Assembly (NCBI RefSeq): GCF_001419985.1
Contig: NZ_LJAL01000004.1
Coordinates: 1 to 64,000 of the forward strand
DNA from: Loktanella sp. 5RATIMAR09
Lineage (GTDB): Bacteria; Pseudomonadota; Alphaproteobacteria; Rhodobacterales; Rhodobacteraceae
DNA length: 64,000 bases
Direction of reading: 5' to 3'
Positions 10,112 to 18,518 of the stretch are shown piece by piece. The translations under genes were made by a program, and so were the position numbers. Position 1 is the first letter of the stretch. Each line of letters starts with the position of its first letter. The notes beneath the pieces were generated by a model. That model saw nothing but the letters and a program-made list of their open reading frames with translations, did no database searches and was not told where the DNA came from.

Positions 10112-10414
10112 TGATGCACCTCTCAAACAACTCTCAAGAGGTTAGCCAAGCCGGAGGGCAGTTGGAAGATGCGTTCTGCGAATAAGACAGGTGGCGACAG
10201 ATGGTCACCCCGCCCGCAATCGCAAAGTTCACAAGGGCAGCCATGCCCAAAGGTGGGTATGCCGGATATGTCGTCTCTGGTGCGAAAAACAGTTGCCGCG
10301 TTCAGGGCCGGCATCACCACCACTGCTCGTCGGCGGATCACATGAAAAACCCCGCCGCGCGCAGCATATGTCGCTGGGATCACGGCGGGGCTGTTGTCTT
10401 GCGCAGACGGTTGC
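10112..10414. other. Intergenic region between proC and the PilJ-domain gene
   Basis: About 300 bases. The right end holds a terminator for the PilJ-domain gene (annotated separately). The rest should contain the proC promoter. Short frames on both strands (10123-10383 minus, 10201-10437 plus) are low-complexity, have no good ribosome site and are not recognisable, so I do not call them genes. Confidence 0.5.
10345..10390 (-). terminator. Intrinsic terminator of the PilJ-domain gene
   Basis: On the minus strand CCCCGCCG/CGGCGGGG (10383-10390 with 10350-10357) forms a perfect 8-bp stem followed directly by GTTTTT. It lies 25 bases after the stop of the minus-strand gene ending at 10415. Confidence 0.75.
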
Positions 10415-11896
10415 TTACATCAGGTTCTGTACGTTGATACCAAATGTGACCGCACCAATCACTTCACCGGTTTCAGGATCCGTGATCGTCATCGAACCCT
10501 GGGACTGGTAGAAACCGGTACTGTCGTCATACTCGACTTCGCTGATATGCAAAGCATCCGGGCCGACAGAGTAGGTTTCCTGCCATTTCGCTTCGTCGCC
10601 CTGCCAGTAGTCAGAGGTTACAACGCTTTGCGCCACGTTCAGGCCCTTGTTATCCATCACAAAGACTTCCGTGACAAACCCCGCTGTCGCGTCTTGTTGT
10701 TCAAGCAACCAAGCCGAGACCGGCGAAGTCAGCAATTTCTCCACGAGAGGCCCGTTGCCAGCGCTGGCTTCGGCGCGCCACTGCTGGTCAAGCACCAGAA
10801 TATCGTCCTCTGACAAGTCGTCATGTTGGGCGTTCTGCGCCTTGATCGCTGCAATCATCTCCGGATTTGTGAGCCAGTTGCTCAGCTCTTCACGGGCATA
10901 AGCCTCAAGCGGGACGCGGTAGACACCGTCCTGCCCCGGCGTCGCGATCAGATAGAGCGTGATCGTGTTGTTCATCGCAACCGAAAGCGTTTCGGCCAGC
11001 GCAGCCGCTGCATCGACGTCTCCGGCGGCGGGCGTCTGTCCGGACAGGGCCGCATCGAAAATACCGCGCTGGTTTTGCCAAATCTCGTAGGTGCTGTCGA
11101 GGCTGGCACGGACCGCATCATTGGGTGGAGGGTTGATGCCGGCGGCGGGGAAACCGTCACGCAAGGCAATCAGGGTCTGTTGGAACTGATCGACAGATGT
11201 TGCCAATTCCTGCTGCGCATCAGCAGAGGCGGAACCGGTCGCAAGCTCGCACATTGCGCGGGTCATGCGAAACGCAAGTGCACGCTGTCTGACGGCAAAG
11301 TTCAACACGGTCGCATCGCTTTGCAACAGCTGCGTCGGGTCGGTGTATTGCCCTGCCACAACAGCAGCCAACACTTCGGTCTGCTCGAAAAGGTCAGCAT
11401 AGCCCGCTTTGATCGTAGCGGCATCTTCATCTGTCCCGGCACCGGACGCCAGCCTTTGCGCCGCCGCATCCAACGGCCCCCAGAACTCCGCAGTCGTGGT
11501 CAGAGCATTCAGTGTGCGTGCGCTTCCTTCAGCGCCGGGCATGCCAAGCGCGGCGCTGCCGTTCATCAAACCATCAATGATCTTGTCAAAGTCTGCGCGT
11601 ACCGAGGCCAGCTGAACTTGGGCACTCTCGGCGCCAATTCCGGCGTTCACCCTGCAACTGGCAGAAGCCACGGCTTCGGTCAGTGTACGCAAGTTGGCGG
11701 ACCGACTAACCCGCGCTTTGCCACCGTTATAAAGTGACTGGTCAATGCGCTGCGCGACAGCAGGCTCTGCAGTGAAGACACCCGCAGAAGGGGCCGCCAT
11801 CACGGCAAGCGCAACCAGCGCGATTTTGGAAACGCCGCACATCTTTGATGCAGGGCCCTTGATCTGGCGGAGATTTGTTTTGTCTTTGATTTGCAT
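10415..11896 (-). CDS. Secreted protein with PilJ/NarX-like sensor domains
   Basis: Protein of 493 residues. A hydrophobic segment near residues 24-48 (KIALVALAVMAAPSAGVFTAEPAVA) looks like a signal peptide. Two regions resemble the type IV pili chemotaxis transducer N-terminal (PilJ/NarX) helical domain: around residues 63-110 (ANLRTLTEAVASASCRVNAG) and 200-260 (FAVRQRALAFRMTRAMCELA). The C-terminal 120 residues (LNVAQSVVTSDYWQGDEAKW and later DPETGEVIGAVTFGINV) look like a Cache-type sensor fold. No kinase, HAMP or methyl-accepting domain follows, so it is a sensor-only exported protein that would need a partner. It has its own terminator and long upstream region, and splits ybjN from proC. 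Domain calls are inference. Confidence 0.7.
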   Translation of the reverse strand: MQIKDKTNLRQIKGPASKMCGVSKIALVALAVMAAPSAGVFTAEPAVAQRIDQSLYNGGKARVSRSANLRTLTEAVASASCRVNAGIGAESAQVQLASVRADFDKIIDGLMNGSAALGMPGAEGSARTLNALTTTAEFWGPLDAAAQRLASGAGTDEDAATIKAGYADLFEQTEVLAAVVAGQYTDPTQLLQSDATVLNFAVRQRALAFRMTRAMCELATGSASADAQQELATSVDQFQQTLIALRDGFPAAGINPPPNDAVRASLDSTYEIWQNQRGIFDAALSGQTPAAGDVDAAAALAETLSVAMNNTITLYLIATPGQDGVYRVPLEAYAREELSNWLTNPEMIAAIKAQNAQHDDLSEDDILVLDQQWRAEASAGNGPLVEKLLTSPVSAWLLEQQDATAGFVTEVFVMDNKGLNVAQSVVTSDYWQGDEAKWQETYSVGPDALHISEVEYDDSTGFYQSQGSMTITDPETGEVIGAVTFGINVQNLM

Positions 11897-12654
11897 TGCA
11901 TGGTTCCTAGCTTATCTAATTGACTTATTGATTTAAAATCAATAATTTAGCGACCGCATACTCACGGCTCGCTGCACAAGATCTGATCTACCACCGGATT
12001 GGCGACCCTGATTTTCAGATGCCGGCTGGCCGCGCGCACCGTCGGAATTTTTGCGTGCGTATGGCGCAACTTCACGACAGTAGATGGACGGCTTTTCGAC
12101 GTTTTCGCACCAACGCGCCCCCGTAATGCCTGACGCACCTGCATGGGACCCGGACGATACTGGAAAGTGACAACTGGCAAATGCGCGCACCGCTGCGGTA
12201 ATTTCAAAAGCGGTCTTGCGTATATGTGTCAATACTTCATCTCCCTAGGCTCGGGGCGGTCACCACGAACCCGATCAAGGTCCGTCCACAGGCAGGCCGC
12301 GCATCACATCCGGTCACTACTCACTGTTTCTCACTCTGCGATACAAACCAGAGTATTTAGCTATAATTGTGTCCAGTTCGTGGTTGTTTTCGAAACTTTT
12401 TGAGGCAGCCAGGACCGCCCCGCAACGCGCTGATAACCCTATGCGCACTGTCGCTTGCAGCTGTTTGCTCCGCGGCGTTGCGTGGGTAAGTCATTGACGT
12501 TGCGGGTTTCACAGCTGGCTGCACGCACCGCGAACGGCTCTTCGGTACGCGGTGCCCGGAATGCGGCGACCGCCACAGAAAACATTTCCACGAAAACAAA
12601 TGAGCAGGCCATTGCGATGGCCTGCTCATGCACTGCGCGCGTGTCTTTGTCCGG
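11897..12654. other. Long intergenic region upstream of the PilJ-domain gene
   Basis: About 750 bases. The left end (11900-11960) is AT-rich with a TGATTTAAAATCA dyad near 11930 and probably holds the promoter of the minus-strand PilJ-domain gene. The right end holds the ybjN terminator. Short frames in between (11939-12232, 12357-12764, 12439-12633 on minus) lack a family match; the last two run through the terminator hairpin. I see no gene here. Confidence 0.5.
12593..12629 (-). terminator. Strong intrinsic terminator of ybjN
   Basis: A perfect 13-bp stem (12600-12612 with 12617-12629) closes a four-base loop; read on the minus strand it is followed by TTGTTTTC. It lies 26 bases downstream of the ybjN stop. 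Confidence 0.85.
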
Positions 12655-13158
12655 TTACGCCCGCCCGTAGGCCCCGCCGATTGCAACCTGCACGGCCTCT
12701 TCAGGCGTGCGCTCGGCCCATGTGACCAGCTGGATTGCGGGGTAATACTGTTCACAAGCCGCAACCGCCGCCCCGATCATCGTATCAATCTGGTCCGGCC
12801 CTGCGACCTGATCACCCGCCAACATCAGACCATAGCGGTACACCATCAGGTTCTGCTCGGCCCACCAGGTAAAGGCACCGGCCCAGCAGCGGTCATTAAT
12901 CACGTTCAGTGTCTCGTAAAGGGCCGGCATCCGGTCTTCGGGCGGCTCCATATCAAACGTACAAATAAGGCGCAGGGTCTCGTCATAGGCGGACCACGCC
13001 AGCGTGATGGAATAGGTGCGCCACTGACCCTCAACGGCCATGGCGATCTGATCGTCATGGATGCGGTCAAACTCCCATGCGTGGTGTTCCGCGATGTGTT
13101 CCACCAGATCAATCGGGTGAAGATCATCAGCCTCAAGGTAATGTTCGGACAATGCCAT
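12655..13158 (-). CDS. YbjN domain-containing protein
   Basis: Protein of 167 residues starting at MALSEHYLE (13158), which has GAGG eight bases upstream; the ATG at 13185 has no ribosome site. The sequence follows the alphaproteobacterial YbjN pattern: an N-terminal acidic region, HHAWEFDRIHDDQIAMAVEGQW, the central ETLRLICTFDMEPPEDR, and the conserved ALYETLNVINDRCWAGAFTWWAEQNLMVYRYGL. YbjN proteins resemble type III secretion chaperone folds and influence stress and motility in E. coli; the molecular role is unsettled. In Rhodobacterales it normally precedes proC, but here a separate transcription unit intervenes. Confidence 0.88.
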   Translation of the reverse strand: MALSEHYLEADDLHPIDLVEHIAEHHAWEFDRIHDDQIAMAVEGQWRTYSITLAWSAYDETLRLICTFDMEPPEDRMPALYETLNVINDRCWAGAFTWWAEQNLMVYRYGLMLAGDQVAGPDQIDTMIGAAVAACEQYYPAIQLVTWAERTPEEAVQVAIGGAYGRA

Positions 13159-13242
13159 ATGCTCGGCCTCACTGCTTTGGCGCATGGGTCATGGCAGTGC
13201 CCAAGCGCTAGGTGCCTGCTCTAGGGGCGGTGTTGTTCACGT

Positions 13243-13337
13243 TTATCCCCTACTACATATCGTGGCCCGAGAGAGGCGCGTCTGTAAAGCAATTTCTTGG
13301 GGATAAGTGGCGCGCCACAAATATTTCATGTGGATAA
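13243..13337. promoter_or_regulatory. Cluster of DnaA-box-like 9-mers
   Basis: Upstream of the M42 peptidase gene are three related sites: TTATCCCCT at 13243, its near complement GGGGATAA at 13299-13306, and TGTGGATAA at 13329-13337, which is a perfect match to the reverse complement of the consensus DnaA box TTATCCACA. Two are in inverted orientation. This could be a DnaA-regulated promoter or a DnaA-binding reservoir. No origin features such as an AT-rich unwinding element, dnaA or hemE are present. Confidence 0.4.
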
Positions 13338-13389
13338 TTGCCTTCTGCCCGGCAAACACGCAGTTTGGCGCAAAGCTATGGAGTACCTC

Positions 13390-14421
13390 ATGAACACCGA
13401 CCTTCTCAAACGTCTTTGCGAAATGCCGGGCGTGCCCGGCCATGAGGAACGGGTCCGCGATCTGATCACTTCGGAAATCGACGGTCTGTTCGATCACACT
13501 GAAACCGACCCTATGGGTTCGCTTCTGTGTCGGCGCGATGCAACGAAGAAAAACGCGCCCAAGATCATGCTGCTCTGCCACATGGACGAGATCGGCTTTC
13601 TGGTCAGCCACATCGACAAAAACGGTTTTCTCTATCTGCAACCGGTGGGCGGTTTCGACCCCCGCAACCTGTTTTCCCGCCGTGTGCTGGTCTGCACCGA
13701 TCAGGGCGACCTGAAAGGCGTGATGAACCCCGGTGGCAAACCGATCCACATCTCTGCCCCCGAAGATCGCAAGAAAGTACCCGAAGTCGGCGAATTCTTT
13801 GTCGATCTCGGCCTTGGTAAAGCCGCCAAAGATGTCGTGAAAATCGGCGACTACGTTGTGATGGACGAACCGTTTTTGGAAATGGGCGATAAATTCGTCT
13901 CCAAAGCGCTTGATAACCGCATCGCCTGCTGGCTGGGCATCGAGGCGATCAGGGCCTTGGGCAAAAAAGGACGTGGCGCGGAAATCCACGTGGCCTTTAC
14001 CTGTCAGGAAGAAGTAGGCCTGCGCGGTGCACGCACCGCCGCCTATGCGATCAAACCTGACATCGGGCTGGGCATTGACGTCACATTGGCCTGTGACACG
14101 CCGGGCATCCCCGACAAAGACGCGACAACGCAGCAAGGCAAAGGTTTCGGCCTGCACGTGCGCGACAGCTCATTCATCGCCGACAAAGCACTGGTCAAGG
14201 AAATCGAAGCGCTCGCGATCAAGAAAAAGATCCCCTACCAGCGCACCATGCTGGCTGCGGGCGGACAGGACGGCGCGGCGGCGCAGCAAGCGGCGGCCGG
14301 TGCACGGGCCGTCGGGATCGTGGTGGGGACGCGGTATATCCACACAGTGACCGAGATGGTCGAGAAGGACGACTTGCAGGCAGCGCTGGATATTTTAGTG
14401 GCGTATTTGGCGGAGTTTTAG
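13390..14421 (+). CDS. M42 family metallopeptidase (FrvX/glutamyl aminopeptidase type)
   Basis: Protein of 343 residues. The ATG at 13390 is chosen because GGAG lies six bases before it. Landmarks of the M42 family are visible: LCHMDEIGF (H64, D66) for the first metal, the central KALDNRIACWLG motif (D175 bridges the metals), CQEEVGLRGA (catalytic glutamates E207/E208), D230 in GLGIDVTLACDTPG, and a C-terminal RYIHTVTEM histidine. M42 enzymes are cytosolic, tetrahedral, co-catalytic metal aminopeptidases that trim peptides. The gene is preceded by DnaA-box-like sites and followed within eight bases by an unrelated-looking orphan gene. Confidence 0.9.
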   Translation: MNTDLLKRLCEMPGVPGHEERVRDLITSEIDGLFDHTETDPMGSLLCRRDATKKNAPKIMLLCHMDEIGFLVSHIDKNGFLYLQPVGGFDPRNLFSRRVLVCTDQGDLKGVMNPGGKPIHISAPEDRKKVPEVGEFFVDLGLGKAAKDVVKIGDYVVMDEPFLEMGDKFVSKALDNRIACWLGIEAIRALGKKGRGAEIHVAFTCQEEVGLRGARTAAYAIKPDIGLGIDVTLACDTPGIPDKDATTQQGKGFGLHVRDSSFIADKALVKEIEALAIKKKIPYQRTMLAAGGQDGAAAQQAAAGARAVGIVVGTRYIHTVTEMVEKDDLQAALDILVAYLAEF

Positions 14422-14428
14422 ATATACG

Positions 14429-15190
14429 ATGTTCTTATTGCGAGAACTCTTCATTCGCTCGGTTCTCGGGATCGCATTCTTCGTTGGGATCATCATGATC
14501 GCGGCAGTTTCGCTTGGCTCTTCAGTCTCGGCAGAAAGGGCGAGTGAAACTTGCCCTAGCCCTACTACAACCACAGACGTTGCCATTTCAGGGAAGCGCT
14601 ATGTCATTCCTGCTGGCCGCGACACGTATATAGAGTTTGAACCAACTGCTGACTATTCACGCAGAACCACAGTGTTCTCTTCTAGGCGCAGCACTGGCGG
14701 CTATGTGTTTTGTAATGATGAGCTCACGCAGCGAGGAGATGCGAAACATGTCCGCGTCGGTCGCGAAGCATGGATAAGCAATAGCGCTTCACCAGAGATC
14801 ATAGAAGCCCACGAGAAACTGTCATGGATCCAGTTTGGTTTGAAGGGTTACTCTTCGAGCTGGATAGCACCTACTCCTATTGATGGAATAGGATCGGAAA
14901 TCTTTGTCGACATGCTGGATGGATCAATTTATTCGGGTGAACGGCTCCACATTACGGCAGGTTTTATTCGGCCGGATATTCGCGTGTGGTCAGCTTGCAA
15001 TGACGCGTTGCTTGACGACTTGCGCGTTTGCCGAGCAGGCATAGTAAGAAACTCTGATGGCATGACCATCTACACAAGCAATATTATTTTGGACGAATAC
15101 CCGCAAGCGGGCCAGATGCCCCCATCAGAGATACTGGAGATCGCTTTCGTATTACCTGATCTGTTGAGAGAGTTTCACGCGACAAAGTAG
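14429..15190 (+). CDS. Orphan protein with an N-terminal membrane helix
   Basis: Protein of 253 residues. The first 33 residues are hydrophobic (FIRSVLGIAFFVGIIMIAAVSLG), a signal anchor or uncleaved leader; the rest is soluble, with four to five cysteines (for example CPSP, VFCNDE, SACND, RVCRAG) that may form disulfides. I do not recognise a family. Base composition is visibly lower in GC and codon use is less biased than in the flanking M42 and ubiK genes, which suggests recent acquisition. It starts eight bases after the peptidase stop with only a weak ribosome site, so it may depend on upstream transcription. Confidence 0.6.
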   Translation: MFLLRELFIRSVLGIAFFVGIIMIAAVSLGSSVSAERASETCPSPTTTTDVAISGKRYVIPAGRDTYIEFEPTADYSRRTTVFSSRRSTGGYVFCNDELTQRGDAKHVRVGREAWISNSASPEIIEAHEKLSWIQFGLKGYSSSWIAPTPIDGIGSEIFVDMLDGSIYSGERLHITAGFIRPDIRVWSACNDALLDDLRVCRAGIVRNSDGMTIYTSNIILDEYPQAGQMPPSEILEIAFVLPDLLREFHATK

Positions 15191-15251
15191 CCCACATAGG
15201 GCGGGGAGCCCACGCCAATCAACGTTTACGCAAGTCGGGGAAAGCCCCGTT

Positions 15252-15488
15252 CTACTTTTCCAGCGCTTCGATCCGCGCTTTCAACGCCTCATTCTCTTCA
15301 CGCGCCTTCTGCGCCATGGCGCGGACCGCGTCGAACTCTTCGCGGGTGACAAAATCGCGGTCGGCCAGCCAGCGGTCCATCATGGACTTCATCGCGGTGT
15401 TCGCTTCGTCTTTTGCCCCTTGGGCCACGCCCATGGCGTTGGTCATCAATTGGCTGATGTCATCAAGGATCTTGTTGTTGCTCTGCAT
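15252..15488 (-). CDS. ubiK: Ubiquinone biosynthesis accessory factor UbiK (BMFP family)
   Basis: Protein of 78 residues. The start at 15488 (MQSNNKILDD) has GGAG six bases upstream and is preferred over an ATG twelve bases earlier. The pattern fits the BMFP/UbiK family: an amphipathic N-terminal helix (DISQLMTNAMGVAQGAKDE), then DFVTREEFDAVRAMAQKAREENEALKARIEALEK, a trimeric coiled coil at the C-terminus. UbiK helps the aerobic ubiquinone synthesis complex and binds lipid. It is divergent from lgt, a common Rhodobacteraceae neighbourhood. Confidence 0.85.
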   Translation of the reverse strand: MQSNNKILDDISQLMTNAMGVAQGAKDEANTAMKSMMDRWLADRDFVTREEFDAVRAMAQKAREENEALKARIEALEK

Positions 15489-15596
15489 GGCACGCTCCAT
15501 CTACTGCTTGTCCCTTATATGGGCTTTTGGCCGCCGTGCTACAACCCAAGGCAAGAGCGGTTGACTTTGCCGCACCGCCAGACAAGGAATAGCGCC

Positions 15597-16475
15597 ATGT
15601 TTGCAGCCATTCCTTTCCCTGATATCTCGCCCGAGATTTTCTCGTTCACGCTGTTCGGGGCCACTATCGCGCTGCGCTGGTATGCGATGGCCTATATCGT
15701 GGGGATTGCGATTGGCTGGCAGATCATCAAGCTGGCCCTGAACAGGCCCGCGCTGTGGCGCAACGGTCCACCGATGAAGGCGTCGCAGCTCGAGGATCTT
15801 CTGACCTATATCGTGGTCGGTGTCATCGGCGGTGGGCGTCTGGGCTATGTGTTCTTCTATAAACCTGCCGACTTCCTTGCGGCCCCTCTCGATGTCTTCA
15901 AGATCTGGGAAGGCGGCCTGTCATTCCACGGCGGGTTCTTGGGCGTCGTTGTGGCGGTCTATCTGTTCAGCCGTCGCCACAAAGTCCCCCTACCCGATCT
16001 GGCCGATATCATCGCAGTCGCGGCCACCCCCGCTGTCCTGCTGGTGCGCATCGCGAACTTCATCAATGCAGAGCTTTGGGGGCGGCAGACCGATCTGCCA
16101 TGGGGCGTCATATTCCCCGGCCAAGCCGCCCAAGCCTGCGCCACAGCGTTAGAACCTTGCGTGCGCCATCCCTCGCAACTCTATGAGGCGGGGCTTGAAG
16201 GGCTGTTGCTCGGCACAATCCTGCTCTTGCTCGCCTTCCGCTTCGGCGCTCTGAAAAAACCTTGGCTCTTATCGGGCGTTTTCTTCATGGGCTATGGCAT
16301 CGCACGTTTCCTTGTTGAATTCGTGCGCCAGCCGGACGCGCAATTCGTCAGCGTCGGCAATGAACTGGGCCTTGCGTTCCATGTGAACGGCATCGGCCTG
16401 ACCATGGGTCAGACGCTGACCCTGCCGATGATCCTCGTCGGTCTCACTGTTGTCATCGTGGCCGCGCGCAGATGA
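15597..16475 (+). CDS. lgt: Prolipoprotein diacylglyceryl transferase
   Basis: Protein of 292 residues from the ATG at 15597, preceded by AAGGAA. It is a polytopic inner-membrane enzyme that transfers diacylglycerol from phosphatidylglycerol to the lipobox cysteine of prolipoproteins. Family landmarks: GGGRLGYVFFY, GGLSFHGGFLGV with the essential histidine, and the Lgt signature around VRIANFINAELWGRQTD, where the usual leading glycine is valine. A conserved GARFLVEFVRQPD-like segment (here GIARFLVEFVRQPD) lies near the C-terminus. The stop overlaps midA (ATGA), so lgt, midA and pgeF are one coupled operon. Confidence 0.95.
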   Translation: MFAAIPFPDISPEIFSFTLFGATIALRWYAMAYIVGIAIGWQIIKLALNRPALWRNGPPMKASQLEDLLTYIVVGVIGGGRLGYVFFYKPADFLAAPLDVFKIWEGGLSFHGGFLGVVVAVYLFSRRHKVPLPDLADIIAVAATPAVLLVRIANFINAELWGRQTDLPWGVIFPGQAAQACATALEPCVRHPSQLYEAGLEGLLLGTILLLLAFRFGALKKPWLLSGVFFMGYGIARFLVEFVRQPDAQFVSVGNELGLAFHVNGIGLTMGQTLTLPMILVGLTVVIVAARR

Positions 16476-17530
16476 CCGCCTTGGGTGATCTGCTGATCGC
16501 CCGCATCGCGCGGACCGGCCCGATCTCTCTGGCCGATTACATGACCGATTGTCTGATGCATCCGCAACACGGCTACTACGCCACGCGTGATCCGTTCGGG
16601 GCTGCGGGCGATTTCACCACAGCCCCCGAGATCAGCCAGATGTTCGGCGAGCTGATCGGGCTGGCGCTGGCGCAGGCGTGGATCGACCAAGGGCAACCCG
16701 CGCAGATCACGCTGGCCGAACTGGGCCCCGGTCGTGGCACCCTGATGCAGGACGCGCTGCGCGCCACAAGCGGCGTGCCGGGGTTTCACGCCGCCCTCTC
16801 GGTTCATCTGGTCGAGACCTCACCAACCTTGCGCAAAGCCCAAGGCGCGCGCATCCCCGACGCGACATGGCATGACAGTATCGCCACCTTGCCCGACGCA
16901 CCCCTGTACCTGATCGCCAATGAATTCTTCGACGCCCTGCCGATCCGCCAATTCATCCGCAGCGGCGATGGCTGGCGCGAAAAGATGGTCGGGGTATCGG
17001 GTGGCGCACTCACATTCGGCCTTTCGGCGGCGGCACCGATTGCCACAGTCGAACACCGTCTCACCGATACGACAGAGGGTGATCTGGTCGAAATTTGCCC
17101 CTCTCTGCCTGCCATCGTCGAAACAATCGGCGCGCAGATCGAAGAATCCGGCGGCTGCGCACTGATCGCCGATTACGGCGACTGGGTGTCACAGGGCGAC
17201 ACCTTGCAGGCCTTACAAGCCCAATCCTACAGCGACCCGCTTGCCACCCCCGGAGAAGCGGATCTGACCGCCCACGTCGATTTCGCAGCGATCGCGGCGC
17301 ATGCCGGCCCTGCCAAATATACGCGCCTGACCCCCCAAGGTGTGTTCCTCGAGCGCCTCGGCATTACCGCGCGCGCACAGGCGCTTGGTGCGAAACTGGC
17401 AGGTGAGGCCCGCACCGCCCACATCGCCGCACATCGGCGCTTGACCCACCCTGCCGAAATGGGCGACCTTTTCAAAGTGCTCGGTCTTTATCCGACTGCC
17501 GCAACACCACCTCCCGGACTGGAGCCATGA
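16472..17530 (+). CDS. SAM-dependent methyltransferase, MidA/NDUFAF7 (DUF185) family
   Basis: Protein of 352 residues. The N-terminus ISLADYMTDCLMHPQHGYY, followed by GDFTTAPEISQMFGELIG, is diagnostic for the MidA/NDUFAF7 family; LAELGPGRGTLMQD is the SAM-binding motif, and LIANEFFDALPIRQF is the conserved active-site segment. Mitochondrial NDUFAF7 dimethylates an arginine of a complex I subunit; bacterial substrates are less clear. Position between lgt and pgeF with four-base overlaps on both sides is a frequent alphaproteobacterial arrangement. Confidence 0.9.
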   Translation: MTALGDLLIARIARTGPISLADYMTDCLMHPQHGYYATRDPFGAAGDFTTAPEISQMFGELIGLALAQAWIDQGQPAQITLAELGPGRGTLMQDALRATSGVPGFHAALSVHLVETSPTLRKAQGARIPDATWHDSIATLPDAPLYLIANEFFDALPIRQFIRSGDGWREKMVGVSGGALTFGLSAAAPIATVEHRLTDTTEGDLVEICPSLPAIVETIGAQIEESGGCALIADYGDWVSQGDTLQALQAQSYSDPLATPGEADLTAHVDFAAIAAHAGPAKYTRLTPQGVFLERLGITARAQALGAKLAGEARTAHIAAHRRLTHPAEMGDLFKVLGLYPTAATPPPGLEP

Positions 17531-18282
17531 CTCTCGACATTATTACCTCGCCGCTTCTGGAAAATGTGCCGCACGGGTTTTTCACCCGCGCAGGTGGCGC
17601 ATCCTCTGGCGTGTTTGCGGGGCTCAACTGCGGCTATGGTAGCTCGGACCAGCACGAGATCGTGGCGATCAACCGCTCACGCGTTGCAAAAACACTCGGG
17701 GTCGATGCAGAGCACCTTGTCGGTGTGCATCAGGTCCATTCGGCAGATGTCGCAACGTTGGGCGCACCCGAGATACCTGCCCCCAAAGCCGACGCGCTGG
17801 TCACTGCCACCAAGGGCATAGCGCTGTCCATCCTGACCGCCGACTGCCAGCCTGTACTCTTTGCCGATACTCAGGCTGGTGTGATCGGGGCGGCACACGC
17901 CGGATGGAAGGGGGCCGTCAACGGTGTGCTCGAGGCGACTGTCGCTGCGATGGAAAATCTTGGTGCGAGGCGCGCGAACATCGTCGCGGTCATCGGTCCC
18001 TGCATCAGTCAGGCCAACTATGAGGTCGGACCGGAATTTAACGAGACATTCCTGTCCGCCGATCCGAAATTCGACCGCTTCTTCCGTCAGGGCAAGGGCG
18101 ACCGGTTCTACTTTGACCTGCCTGCCTTCGGGCTTTTCAAGCTCAAACAGTGCGGTATCAAATCAGCGGCTTGGACACATCATTGCACCTACGCGCACCC
18201 CGACCGATTCTACAGCTACCGGCGCAGCGTCCATGAACGACAGGCCGACTACGGGCGGCTGATTGCAGCAATAAGGCTTTAA
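17527..18282 (+). CDS. pgeF: Peptidoglycan editing factor PgeF (laccase-domain, YfiH family)
   Basis: Protein of 251 residues starting in the midA stop (ATGA). It has the YfiH/Cu-oxidase_4 motifs: HGFFTRAGGASSGVFAGLN, the metal-binding VGVHQVHSADV, LTADCQPVLFAD, AAHAGWKGAVNG and IGPCISQANYEVG, with the C-terminal HHCTY...FYSYRR. In E. coli the homologue removes wrongly incorporated L-serine peptides from peptidoglycan precursors; homologues were earlier described as polyphenol oxidases and purine nucleoside phosphorylases. It is the last gene of the lgt operon. Confidence 0.93.
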   Translation: MTLDIITSPLLENVPHGFFTRAGGASSGVFAGLNCGYGSSDQHEIVAINRSRVAKTLGVDAEHLVGVHQVHSADVATLGAPEIPAPKADALVTATKGIALSILTADCQPVLFADTQAGVIGAAHAGWKGAVNGVLEATVAAMENLGARRANIVAVIGPCISQANYEVGPEFNETFLSADPKFDRFFRQGKGDRFYFDLPAFGLFKLKQCGIKSAAWTHHCTYAHPDRFYSYRRSVHERQADYGRLIAAIRL

Positions 18283-18291
18283 CTCCGCGCC

Positions 18292-18332
18292 GTTTAACGA
18301 AATGAGGCAATATTTGCCTAGGTTTGTTAAAC
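18292..18332. repeat. Centred two-part dyad after pgeF
   Basis: Two inverted-repeat pairs share one centre at 18312: outer GTTTAAC (18292-18298) with GTTAAAC (18326-18332), and inner AGGCAA (18305-18310) with TTGCCT (18314-18319). There is no T-run, so an operator or binding site is more likely than a terminator. Confidence 0.55.
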
Positions 18333-18518
18333 AAGCCCCTTTGGCGCCCCTTGCCGCATTGCGTAATTTCCATTGTTATCAAAGACATCCGCCTTTTTCG
18401 CTGGATTAATGCGCGCGACTGAATCTTTTCCTCAGTTGGTCAAAATCTCGCCAGTATGATCCCGCATCCTGATCCTCAATCGGCGCCCACCAAGGGCACT
18501 AAAAAAAGAGGTATCACC

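Noticed and set aside
10201..10437. Plus-strand 78-codon frame
   Set aside because: His-rich low-complexity product running into the terminator and the antisense of the PilJ-domain gene; no ribosome site.
12357..12764. Minus-strand frames over the ybjN terminator
   Set aside because: They read through a perfect 13-bp terminator stem and into ybjN in another frame.
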